Assembly (NCBI GenBank): GCA_934636465.1
Contig: CAKUAR010000032.1
Coordinates: 1-15,439 of the forward strand
Direction of reading: 5' to 3'
Origin: an uncultured Muribaculaceae bacterium
Lineage (GTDB): Bacteria > Bacteroidota > Bacteroidia > Bacteroidales > Muribaculaceae
DNA: 15,439 nt
A program made the position numbers and the translations under genes. The notes under the pieces were generated by a model, which saw only the letters and a program-made list of their open reading frames with translations, did no database searches and was not told where the DNA came from. Shown here in pieces: positions 1-5,590 of this stretch. The first letter of the stretch is position 1. Every line of letters begins with the position of its first letter.

Positions 1-85
1 GGAAACGTGTACCTCCGGCACACTGCCGCCTTGCTTGTGCGTTGGTTGGGCGTGGTGTCGCCTAGCTGTCGCTGGCTATGATGTA
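1..85. repeat. Direct repeat copy 1 (left flank)
   Basis: The first 55 bases are identical to positions 237-291, and the similarity continues with scattered differences to about 85. The repeat contains, on the minus strand, a triloop hairpin (stem arms 7-13 and 17-23, loop 14-16). It also holds a decayed derivative of the larger hairpin near 61-78, whose minus-strand core reads AGCGACAGC. The copy is probably cut by the window edge. It is non-coding on present evidence; the reading frames through it are repeat-derived. Confidence 0.85.
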
Positions 86-156
86 TGGTGTGTGTGGCTG
101 GTGCGACGCCTGGCATGGTGGTGTAGGATAACCGTTGTAATAGCATGGCGTTGTAC

Positions 157-259
157 GTGTACCTCCAGCACGCATTGGGTTGTGGTCACCCAGAGCCCCA
201 CGACCATCGCTGCCGCTCCTCAGTCGTGGGATACATGGAAACGTGTACCTCCGGCACAC
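157..259 (-). repeat. Structured repeat module A: triloop hairpin, 18-nt-loop hairpin, triloop hairpin
   Basis: Read on the minus strand, the order is as follows. A 7-bp stem closes a GGA triloop (259-243). A 12-nt spacer follows. An 8-bp perfect stem CCCACGAC/GTCGTGGG (230-223 with 204-197) closes an 18-nt loop (222-205). After 23 nt comes a second triloop hairpin (173-157) with one mismatched pair. The order and the 12-nt spacer are the same as in module C at 14833-14938, about 14.6 kb away on the opposite strand. I know of no named family for it. It could be a REP-like palindromic unit, a mobile non-autonomous element or a structured RNA. No REP-associated transposase gene is visible in the window. 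Confidence 0.8.
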
Positions 260-323
260 TGCCGCCTTGCTTGTGCGTTGGTTGGGCGTGGCGTAGCCTC
301 GCTGTCGCTGGCTACAATGTTGT
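237..323. repeat. Direct repeat copy 2 (left flank)
   Basis: This is the second copy of the repeat seen at 1-85, with 55 identical leading bases. A triloop hairpin lies on the minus strand with arms 243-249 and 253-259. A shorter hairpin follows, with arms GTAGCC (293-298) and GGCTAC (310-315). The loop of that hairpin, read on the minus strand, is AGCGACAGCGA, which resembles the loop core of the complete module at 157-259. It looks like a decayed copy of the same unit. Confidence 0.85.
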
Positions 324-540
324 GTGGTTGGGTTGTTGCTACGCTGACGCTGGTTATGTTGTCGTATGGTGTGTGGTTTGACTGGTTGGTGCCTGTTTGG
401 GTATGCTGCAGACATGATGTGTGGTGTGTCTGCTGTATGGTTGCGTTTGGTGCGAGATTGTGGCGAGTAGTTGGTGTTGTCGTACTTTGTTCTGTGGCTT
501 GGCGTGTTTGAGTTGGAGAGCCCTGGGGGGGCTCGTGTGT
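293..540. repeat. G/T-rich degenerate repeat tract
   Basis: The plus strand here is dominated by G and T, with many short variants of GTGTGGT, GGTTG and TATGGTGTG. One stretch (330-352) again carries a core resembling the module loop (minus-strand AGCGTCAGCG). Long frames exist on both strands, but their products are rich in Trp, Cys, Val and Arg and look like repeat translations. A separate hairpin GAGCCC/GGGCTC lies at 518-534. I see no gene, promoter or RNA gene of a known class here. Confidence 0.6.
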
Positions 541-546
541 AGTTAA

Positions 547-621
547 CCGCTGACTGAGGAGCGGCAGCGACGGTCGGCGGAATCCGAGGGTGGTCCAGCC
601 CGGTGCGTGCCGTAGGTACGC
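547..621 (+). repeat. Structured repeat module B: 18-nt-loop hairpin then triloop hairpin
   Basis: An 8-bp stem CCGCTGAC (547-554) pairs with GTCGGCGG (573-580) through one T-G wobble. It closes an 18-nt loop (555-572) that differs from the module A loop at one base. After 24 nt, a 7-bp stem GCGTGCC/GGTACGC (605-611 with 615-621) closes the triloop GTA. The large-stem sequence differs from modules A and C, yet pairing is kept. The frame that is open in A and C contains a stop codon here (TGA within the 5' arm), which argues against a peptide-coding role. It lies on the plus strand, opposite to module A. Confidence 0.8.
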
Positions 622-738
622 GTATAGCGTCAGGCTAAGTGACAAACTGCTTGGTATAGCGTAGAAATAGTGTCGGTGGCTCGTTGTGCGCTGGGACGCG
701 GTGTGTTTTTGAGGTTTTTGGACCTATCGAATGTCTTG
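622..738. other. Gap with no recognisable feature
   Basis: This stretch lies between the repeat block and the 3' end of the DUF805 gene. I see no gene, no convincing hairpin with a U-tract and no -7 element. It keeps the G/T-rich character of the repeat block until about 720. Confidence 0.5.
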
Positions 739-1136
739 CTAATCGTTTTCTGCCGGTTTGGGTGCAGAGAGGGGCGTTTTGCCATATTTGTTGTCGCCAT
801 CACTGGCTAAAAGTGTAAATATGAAAAGCACTAATGCTCCAGGACCTGATAGCAAGATTAAAAGCGCCAACAAACCGGAATTTGAGGAGTCGTGCAAGCG
901 ACGAACCAACAATGCTAAGCGTGGAACTATGTGAGCCAGTATGTATGCGGCACATAAGAAAACTACGAAGCTATATTGTTCTCCTAATGTAATGCAGATT
1001 GATACACAAAAAATGCTAATTAAGATTAGCCCCAAGAAAAATATAACTGAAACCACCAGTATTCAGAGCGCGAGGCTCTGCCAGAAAAAGTGGCATAATT
1101 GGTATATACGTGTTTAATAGATTCTGAAAATGTCAT
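739..1136 (-). pseudogene. DUF805 family membrane protein, broken by a 1-nt frameshift
   Basis: DUF805 proteins are small integral membrane proteins of unknown function with a conserved N-terminal GRxxRxEYW motif and a C-terminal DGxxxxNKYG-like motif. Reading from an ATG at 1136-1134 gives MTFSESIKHV followed by FSGRASRSEYWWF, a textbook family start. That frame then meets a stop near 1028. The rest of the protein continues in another frame: three hydrophobic segments, RRLHDSSNSG, then SDGDNKYGKTP, with the stop at 739-741. One extra T in the T-run at minus-strand 1052-1050 would join the two halves as EYWWFSVIFFLG and give about 132 residues, a normal family length. So either a single base has been lost or the sequence contains an error. 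Taking only the 105-residue downstream frame with a GTG start at 1056 would miss the family's N-terminus. The orientation matches the OMP and phosphoesterase genes upstream, 31 bp away. Confidence 0.85.
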
Positions 1137-1167
1137 TGTGCAGTTTTTTTTGTTATGGGTACAAAGG

Positions 1168-1887
1168 TTACAGCCACTCGAACTGGAGGCCGAAGGATAG
1201 GGTCAGGAATTTCTCGGGGGAGAAGTGCTTGTTGTGAATTCTTTGGACGAAATAGTAGTCGCAGGTGCTTATCTCATAGAAAACGCAAATGCTTTTGGCA
1301 AGCTGCCGGCGGCTCTCTGGAATGTTGAATTCAAGCCGCTCGCCGAGGTAGATGTTGGGCCGTAGGCGTGTGGCAAACCAGTAGTAGCCGTTGGGGTATT
1401 TCTTTGGGAGACTTGTCCAAAATTCGTTGCTCAACACGGTGTTGAGATATATGCCTGTGGCAAGTGGCTTGAATTCTGTCCACGACAGGCTGCGTGGCAG
1501 CTTTATGCTCCACGGCACGAAGTCTTCTTTGAACGTGAACGTGAGCCGCACTTTGTCGGAGCTGTGCTTGGGTATGAAGCCAAACAGAAGTGACGTTTCC
1601 CACTGGCGATTTTTGCCGTAAATCCAAGTCGGGCCCAATGAGAACATGCCCATATTGCCGGCAAATTGCAGTTTGACTCCCTTGGGGGTTAGGTTTTGCC
1701 ACAGGTGTCTGTAGCGCTCGAGGCGGCGTATGTAGGCAGTGGAGGTGGTTGTGGTGGGGGCTGATGCAGAGTCAAGCATGGCAAGGCTAACGCTGTCGGC
1801 AGCTGCCGAGGACCGCGGCGCTGCCACAGCAGACACCGACACGAGTAGCGACACGGCTGACAATATGCTAAAAATCAACAATCTCAT
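1168..1887 (-). CDS. Exported protein, probable outer-membrane beta-barrel, unknown function
   Basis: The product is 239 residues. Residues 1-23 form a signal peptide (MRLLIFSILSA then a hydrophobic run ending AVAA), and residues 24-50 are Ser/Ala/Thr-rich. The rest alternates aromatic and polar residues in short strands, for example GMFSLGPTWIYG, WETSLLFGFIP, GYYWFATRLRPNIYLG and FLTLSFGLQFEW. This pattern and the ending in an aromatic strand (FEWL) suggest a small barrel. It resembles a conserved hypothetical family I associate with Bacteroides and Prevotella, from memory only. Its ATG lies 20 bp inside the 3' end of the phosphoesterase gene, so the two are probably translationally coupled. 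Function is unknown. Confidence 0.8.
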   Translation of the reverse strand: MRLLIFSILSAVSLLVSVSAVAAPRSSAAADSVSLAMLDSASAPTTTTSTAYIRRLERYRHLWQNLTPKGVKLQFAGNMGMFSLGPTWIYGKNRQWETSLLFGFIPKHSSDKVRLTFTFKEDFVPWSIKLPRSLSWTEFKPLATGIYLNTVLSNEFWTSLPKKYPNGYYWFATRLRPNIYLGERLEFNIPESRRQLAKSICVFYEISTCDYYFVQRIHNKHFSPEKFLTLSFGLQFEWL

Positions 1888-2686
1888 AAGTGTAGCCTTG
1901 TGGCGTTACGGTGAACACATAGTAGGTGCGATGGCCTATGCTCGACGTTTGGTAGTAGAGCAGCCCGTCGTCGAAGTATGCCTTTTGCAGCATGGTGTGG
2001 TCGTGGCCGTTGATGCAGAACAAGATGCCTGGCAAGCGTGTGATGAGAAACTCAAAGGTGTTGGCCACATTGTTGTTGAACACGTCGGAGAACGGGTGCG
2101 CGTGCATCGTGACGATGGTTTGCGAGAACTCGCCGGCTCGTGCGGTGTCTTGCTTGCTGATGAAGTCGAAATCTGGCACAGCCACCGAGTAGTCGTATTC
2201 CAGGCTGTTGGTGTTGAGCATAACAAACTTGGTGCGTCCGGCAATGAAAGCAAAGTCGGTGGCTCCGAATATCTTTTGGAATGACTGCTTGCCTGTGCCG
2301 AGGCAGTCGTGATTGCCTATTGTCACCACATAGGGGCAGCGGAGCTTGTTAAGAAGGTTGCGCTGCAATTTAAACTCGTTCATGGTGCCATAGTCGGTCA
2401 GGTCGCCGTCATGCACCACAAAGTCTATGCTGTCGCGCTTGTTGACGCTTCTCACAAAGTCGCGCGTGTCGTCGTAGCAGCCCTGCGTGTCGCCTGTGGC
2501 GATGAAGCGTATGGTGTCGCGTCCACGGCATTGCTCTTCAATGAGTTTGGCATTGACGCCGTTGATGTCGGTAGGGCCTGACACGTCAACATCGTAGGGG
2601 TGATAGTCGATGTAGCGGCAACCGGTGATGGCTGTTGCCGCAAGCACTGTGGCTATGGCTGCTATGACTGCATGCGAGAGTTTCAT
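1868..2686 (-). CDS. Calcineurin-like metallophosphoesterase lipoprotein
   Basis: The product is 272 residues. Residues 1-22 are a lipoprotein signal with lipobox AITGC, so the mature protein begins at Cys23 and is probably anchored in a membrane facing the periplasm. The metallophosphoesterase metal-site blocks occur in order: GDTQ (65-68), GD within HDGDLTDYG (94-95), GNHD (124-127), the His of MHAHP (195-197) and GHDH (227-230). The first block has Gln where the usual family pattern has His (DxH), so one metal ligand may be altered. The substrate cannot be told; the family includes phosphomono- and diesterases and nucleotidases. The gene precedes and overlaps the barrel gene, suggesting a shared transcript and an envelope role. 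The ATG at 2686 is chosen because it gives a standard signal peptide. Confidence 0.9.
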   Translation of the reverse strand: MKLSHAVIAAIATVLAATAITGCRYIDYHPYDVDVSGPTDINGVNAKLIEEQCRGRDTIRFIATGDTQGCYDDTRDFVRSVNKRDSIDFVVHDGDLTDYGTMNEFKLQRNLLNKLRCPYVVTIGNHDCLGTGKQSFQKIFGATDFAFIAGRTKFVMLNTNSLEYDYSVAVPDFDFISKQDTARAGEFSQTIVTMHAHPFSDVFNNNVANTFEFLITRLPGILFCINGHDHTMLQKAYFDDGLLYYQTSSIGHRTYYVFTVTPQGYTYEIVDF

Positions 2687-2777
2687 TTGCTAGCTGATAG
2701 TTCTTGCAAATTAACGAAAAAAAGAGTTTGCATGTGTTAAGCCGTGGTTAAAGAATGTTATTTGCCGCTTGTGATGC

Positions 2778-2811
2778 CAGCAGCAAAGCACCGCTTTAGT
2801 GCGGGCTGCTG
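2778..2811. other. Stable two-step hairpin in divergent intergenic region
   Basis: CAGCAGC (2778-2784) pairs with GCTGCTG (2805-2811). Inside, CCGC (2791-2794) pairs with GCGG (2801-2804) around TTTAGT, leaving a 6-nt bulge AAAGCA. It lies between the divergent phosphoesterase gene and the exported protein gene. A T-run (2819-2823) follows only after 7 nt, so it is a poor intrinsic terminator. It may sit in the 5' leader of the phosphoesterase transcript. Confidence 0.5.
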
Positions 2812-2855
2812 AAATATATTTTTGGGAAATGGAGTGGGTGAATGTTTATTTTTTG

Positions 2856-2863
2856 TATATTTG
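2856..2863 (+). promoter_or_regulatory. Bacteroidota -7 promoter element TATATTTG
   Basis: TATATTTG is an exact match to TAnnTTTG. No good TTTG -33 element stands 19-21 nt upstream. A start of transcription near 2870 would leave a leader of about 33 nt before the ATG at 2903, and almost none before the ATGs at 2873 and 2876. Confidence 0.55.
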
Positions 2864-2902
2864 CTAAATAAAATGATGAAGTGCTTTTCACATATAGTCG
2901 TT

Positions 2903-3328
2903 ATGCGTCTGCTGTCGCTGTTTGTGTGCGCGATGGCCGCATTTGCTGTGAGCGGCAACAACGCTCCTGTGATGGAGCTTGCGCATAGCACAGAGCTGCA
3001 GATTGACGAAGCGTTCACAGCCGACAGAGGCAACTTCACCATGCTCGACGAAGAGCAGAATGATGACCATAGCGGCAAGTTTGAGAGCGAAAAGCCCATG
3101 GCTACCGTGTGCGGCGCCGAGGTGCAGCTGCTTAGCTCATGCTCGCGCCCCAGCCAAACCACGTCATTACAAAGCAAATTACGTCTAACAATAAATAGAT
3201 GTGGCATTTTGCAGTGCCTTGACACATTGCTTTTCAGGTCAACACTTAGCGGAATGTCATCATTGATTCCACATTTTTGTGCTGCAAGCAATTGTTATGC
3301 CATAGTGCTGCGGCACATAATCCGTTGA
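2903..3328 (+). CDS. Small exported protein, unknown function
   Basis: From the ATG at 2903 the product is 141 residues. It starts with MRLLSLFVCAMAAFAVSG, a convincing signal peptide. In-frame ATGs at 2873 and 2876 would give a longer N-terminus, but they sit almost on the predicted transcription start. The frame also runs upstream to 2822, through the promoter, which is not credible as coding. The mature part is acidic at first (a DEEQNDDH stretch), then contains SSCSRPSQTT, six cysteines and a basic, hydrophobic end CYAIVLRHIIR. A similar ending is familiar to me from small exported Bacteroidales hypotheticals, but I cannot name a family. The cysteines might form disulfides in the periplasm; that is inference. 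Confidence 0.55.
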   Translation: MRLLSLFVCAMAAFAVSGNNAPVMELAHSTELQIDEAFTADRGNFTMLDEEQNDDHSGKFESEKPMATVCGAEVQLLSSCSRPSQTTSLQSKLRLTINRCGILQCLDTLLFRSTLSGMSSLIPHFCAASNCYAIVLRHIIR

Positions 3329-3417
3329 CTTTTGTTATTGAACCCTCGAACGGAGGCGGAAACGCGACAACCAATCTTAGCCATTTCTGCCAGACAATAA
3401 CAGTTGACAGGAGTGGT

Positions 3418-3433
3418 AACGTGTGCACACGTT
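3418..3433. promoter_or_regulatory. 16-bp perfect palindrome
   Basis: AACGTGTGCACACGTT is a perfect inverted repeat with no central spacer. It lies in the non-coding gap about 90 bp upstream of the folded RNA and 200 bp before the next gene. The form suits a site for a dimeric DNA-binding protein. No regulator for it can be named. Confidence 0.4.
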
Positions 3434-3512
3434 GTAGCCTTAATACTATGTTTAATACCAGCAAAAGTTAAACACACACACATATACATTTAATCTATTT
3501 ATTTTTTTGACG

Positions 3513-3617
3513 AAAGCTGTTTTGCCCTTTGGAAGGCTGCAAGCTTTTTGAGAAACAAACGTAATGCCGGCAGGCGCCGGTTAGTAACTCTCGGTAAAAG
3601 GTCAAAACAGCTTTTTT
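3513..3617 (+). ncRNA. Folded leader or small RNA ending in a terminator-like U-run
   Basis: A 12-bp perfect arm pair (3513-3524 with 3603-3614) is extended after one mismatch by five more pairs (3526-3530 with 3597-3601). Two hairpins sit inside: AAGGCT/AGCTTT (3533-3538 with 3542-3547, triloop GCA) and CCGGC/GCCGG (3567-3571 with 3576-3580, loop AGGC). The plan is therefore a three-way junction. Six consecutive Ts end the closing stem on the plus strand, but there is no such run on the minus strand, which sets the orientation. It ends 16 nt before the ATG of the next gene. It fits an attenuating leader or a free small RNA; no known riboswitch or SRP/6S signature is recognised. Confidence 0.5.
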
Positions 3618-3633
3618 ATTTGAGATACATTTT

Positions 3634-4032
3634 ATGGCAAATATATCAAGTCTGGAAATGGCAAAGGCCATAACAGACAACACGAACATTGAAATTGTGA
3701 AATCGTTTTGGGGCTTGAGCAAAAAGCTCGTGTATAAGCCCACTCAAAGCAAGGTGAACATCAAAATAAGCTGCTTTACACCCGATGTGGAACACAGCGT
3801 GCTGGCCTTGCTCAACACTCCGGTCAAAGCGTTGGCCGATGCAGCAAAACGACTTGGCCCGAAAATCAAGGCAGTTGACGTGAGCAGTTGCAGGCTTGAG
3901 GCCTGTGTGTCGGCCGACCGCCAGTTTGCCGCCTACCAGCTATTCAGGTATGTGGATTTTGGATTCCAACCCATAAGCGATGTGGTGACATTTGAGGGCG
4001 AAGCAGCACAAATTGTGACAAATATCCTTTAG
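3634..4032 (+). CDS. Conserved-looking cytoplasmic protein, unknown function
   Basis: The product is 132 residues, with no signal peptide or membrane segment. The N-terminal part (MANISSLEMAKAITDN) is helical, followed by alternating short strands and helices and a hydrophobic ending QIVTNIL. Codon use resembles the neighbouring genes and there is no competing frame, so I take it as real. I do not recognise the family. The gene stands directly behind the folded RNA at 3513-3617, which may control it. Downstream, the bidirectional terminator at 4151-4191 can end its transcript. A small hairpin TTAGTA/TACTAA (4029-4050) overlaps its stop codon but lacks a U-tract. Confidence 0.65.
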   Translation: MANISSLEMAKAITDNTNIEIVKSFWGLSKKLVYKPTQSKVNIKISCFTPDVEHSVLALLNTPVKALADAAKRLGPKIKAVDVSSCRLEACVSADRQFAAYQLFRYVDFGFQPISDVVTFEGEAAQIVTNIL

Positions 4033-4150
4033 TATAACTTTTCGTACTAACCTTGTCTAATATTACATGGGTTTAAATCCTTGGGAGATTCGTAGTGGTA
4101 CGCATCCCCATTTTTGCCCATATACGTCTTTTCATGTGAAAGGCGTAACA

Positions 4151-4191
4151 AAAAAAGCAATCTGCGGTCGTTGGCCGTAGATTGCCTTTTT
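4151..4191. terminator. Bidirectional intrinsic terminator
   Basis: An 11-bp stem (4157-4167 with 4175-4185, one G-T wobble) closes a 7-nt loop. Six As precede it and five Ts follow soon after, so it can act on both strands. It separates the convergent gene ending at 4032 and map ending at 4220. Confidence 0.88.
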
Positions 4192-4219
4192 GTTTGTTTG
4201 CGATTGGTGTGAGTGCGCG

Positions 4220-5083
4220 TCAGTGTGTGAGCACTTCCACACCGTGCTCTGTCATGACAAAGGTGTGCTCCCACTGGGCGCTTGGCTTCTCGTCGCCCGA
4301 AATCACTTCCCAGCCATATTTGTCGTCGGAGTCGATAAACACTTCCCATGTGCCCATGTTAATCATTGGCTCTATGGTGAACACCATGCCTGGCACCAGC
4401 AGCATGCCTGTGCCACGCTTGCCATAGTGCAGCACCTCTGGCTCCTCGTGGAAGTCAAGACCCACGCCGTGGCCGCAGAGGTCGCGCACCACGCCGTAGC
4501 CATATTTCTCGGCGTGTTCCTGAATGGCGTGGCCTATGTCGCCCACAAAAGAGTAGGGTTTGGCGGCTTCTGCGCCTATCTCAAGGCACTCTTTTGCCAC
4601 ACGCACCAGTTGCTCTTTCTCAGGTGTGGTTTTGCCTATTATGAACATGCGGCTTGCGTCGGCGTAGTAGCCATCAACGATGGTGGTCATGTCCACGTTC
4701 ACTATGTCGCCTTCTTGCAGCACGTCGGTCGTCTTGGGTATGCCGTGGCACACCACCTCGTTGATTGACGTGCACACGCTTTTGGGGAAGCCCTCGTAGT
4801 TGAGACACGCCGGGGTGGCATTGTGGTCTTTGCAATACTGCATGCAGATGTCGTCGATTTCTTGTGTGTTCATTCCGGCGTGGATTTGTTTTTCCACTTC
4901 GTCGAGGCAGCCGGTGTTGACCACGCCGCTGCGTCTGATGCCCTCAATTTGCTCTGGGGTCTTTATAAGGTTGCGTGTAGGAACCTCCTTGCCCCTCATT
5001 TCCCAATACATCACCTGGCGGTCGATTTCGGTGAGCGGCTGGCCGGGTTGGAGAATCCATCTCCGTTTTCTCTTGAAACGCAT
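4220..5083 (-). CDS. map: Methionine aminopeptidase, type I
   Basis: The enzyme removes the initiator Met from nascent proteins in the cytosol. From the ATG at 5083 the product is 287 residues. Residues 1-40 form a basic N-terminal extension that includes PGQPLTEIDR and PTRNLI, as in Bacteroidota homologues. The pita-bread catalytic domain follows. The expected two-metal ligands are all present: Asp131, Asp142, His205 (CGHGVG), Glu238 (FTIEPM) and Glu272 (WEHT). The catalytic-site His113 lies in VVCHGIP. An ATG 11 codons upstream (5116) overlaps the promoter's -7 element and is less likely. A well-spaced promoter lies just upstream, so map can be expressed independently of the merR-like gene in front of it. 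Confidence 0.96.
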   Translation of the reverse strand: MRFKRKRRWILQPGQPLTEIDRQVMYWEMRGKEVPTRNLIKTPEQIEGIRRSGVVNTGCLDEVEKQIHAGMNTQEIDDICMQYCKDHNATPACLNYEGFPKSVCTSINEVVCHGIPKTTDVLQEGDIVNVDMTTIVDGYYADASRMFIIGKTTPEKEQLVRVAKECLEIGAEAAKPYSFVGDIGHAIQEHAEKYGYGVVRDLCGHGVGLDFHEEPEVLHYGKRGTGMLLVPGMVFTIEPMINMGTWEVFIDSDDKYGWEVISGDEKPSAQWEHTFVMTEHGVEVLTH

Positions 5084-5113
5084 AATTAAATAGAAATTTG
5101 AATTTTGTAGGCG

Positions 5114-5145
5114 CAAAGTAACAACAATATCGCGAAATAGGCAAA
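5114..5145 (-). promoter_or_regulatory. Probable Bacteroidota promoter of map
   Basis: On the minus strand TTTG (5145-5142) is followed after exactly 20 nt by TTACTTTG (5121-5114), seven of eight matches to the -7 consensus counting its free positions. Both spacing and sequence fit. It stands about 30 bp upstream of the chosen map start. Confidence 0.65.
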
Positions 5146-5165
5146 TGTGCCGGTGGCTCAGCGCG

Positions 5166-5504
5166 TCACACCTTGATGCTGTCCAGGGCCTTTTGCAGCT
5201 CCTTGAGCTGGTCGCGTATTTCCTTTAGGCGGGTCACCACCTCATAGCGCTTGTCGATGCCGTCGCGGTTTTTGCGTATCTCGCTTTGCGCGGCGTCTAT
5301 TTTCAGTCCCTTTTCCTTCACCAGATAGTGGATTTTGCGTATCACTTCTATGTCGGCAGGAGTGTAGAGGCGCGTGTTTTTGGCGTTGCGGCGCGGATTG
5401 ATGATGGTGAACTGCTTCTCCCAGTAGCGCAATGTGGATTCTGGAATGTGGAGAATTTCGGCCACATCGCCAATCTTATAAAACCTTTTGTCGAGTTTGT
5501 CCAT
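5166..5504 (-). CDS. MerR-family transcriptional regulator
   Basis: The product is 112 residues. Residues 7-75 form the MerR winged helix-turn-helix: FYKIGDVAEIL, then STLRYWEKQF, then the wing with TRLYTPADIEVIRKI. After LVKEKGLKIDAA it ends in a short coiled coil (RLKEIRDQLKELQKALD), which serves dimerisation in this family. There is no C-terminal ligand-binding domain and no cysteine cluster for metal sensing, so the signal is unknown. It is transcribed away from alaS, an arrangement I associate with Bacteroidetes genomes, and may be transcribed with map, 82 bp downstream. Which genes it controls cannot be told from the sequence. Confidence 0.9.
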   Translation of the reverse strand: MDKLDKRFYKIGDVAEILHIPESTLRYWEKQFTIINPRRNAKNTRLYTPADIEVIRKIHYLVKEKGLKIDAAQSEIRKNRDGIDKRYEVVTRLKEIRDQLKELQKALDSIKV

Positions 5505-5558
5505 CTTAGTCCGTAATAGAGAGTAGTGTTATGGTGCAAAGCGGCAAATGCGCAGATG

Positions 5559-5590
5559 CTTGCAAAAACAAGTTTAAACAAGTAACTTTG
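5559..5590 (+). promoter_or_regulatory. Probable Bacteroidota promoter of alaS
   Basis: CTTG (5559-5562), a near match to TTTG, is followed after 20 nt by TAACTTTG (5583-5590), an exact -7 match. Transcription from about 5597 gives a leader of about 145 nt. That leader has short hairpins AGCCG/CGGCT (5638-5642 with 5650-5654) and GTGTG/CACAC (5656-5660 with 5667-5671). Confidence 0.68.

Noticed and set aside
35..511. 158-codon plus-strand frame through the left repeat block, with overlapping minus-strand frames
   Set aside because: The product is dominated by Trp, Cys, Val and Arg, has internal sequence repetition and lies in direct and inverted repeats with overlapping open frames on both strands. 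It is a by-product of base bias.
1..660. CRISPR array
   Set aside because: Repeats are few, of unequal length and irregularly spaced, they contain internal hairpins of two types, and no cas gene is present.
739..1056. 105-residue protein from a GTG start as the complete DUF805 gene
   Set aside because: The family's N-terminal FSGRxxRSEYWW motif is present just upstream in another frame, starting from an ATG at 1136, so the short form is the tail of a frameshifted gene.
3513..3617. SRP RNA, 6S RNA or a known riboswitch for the folded RNA
   Set aside because: The SRP GGAA-tetraloop context, the 6S open-bubble plan and the conserved cores of TPP, cobalamin, SAM and preQ1 riboswitches are all missing on reading. 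It is kept as an unassigned structure.
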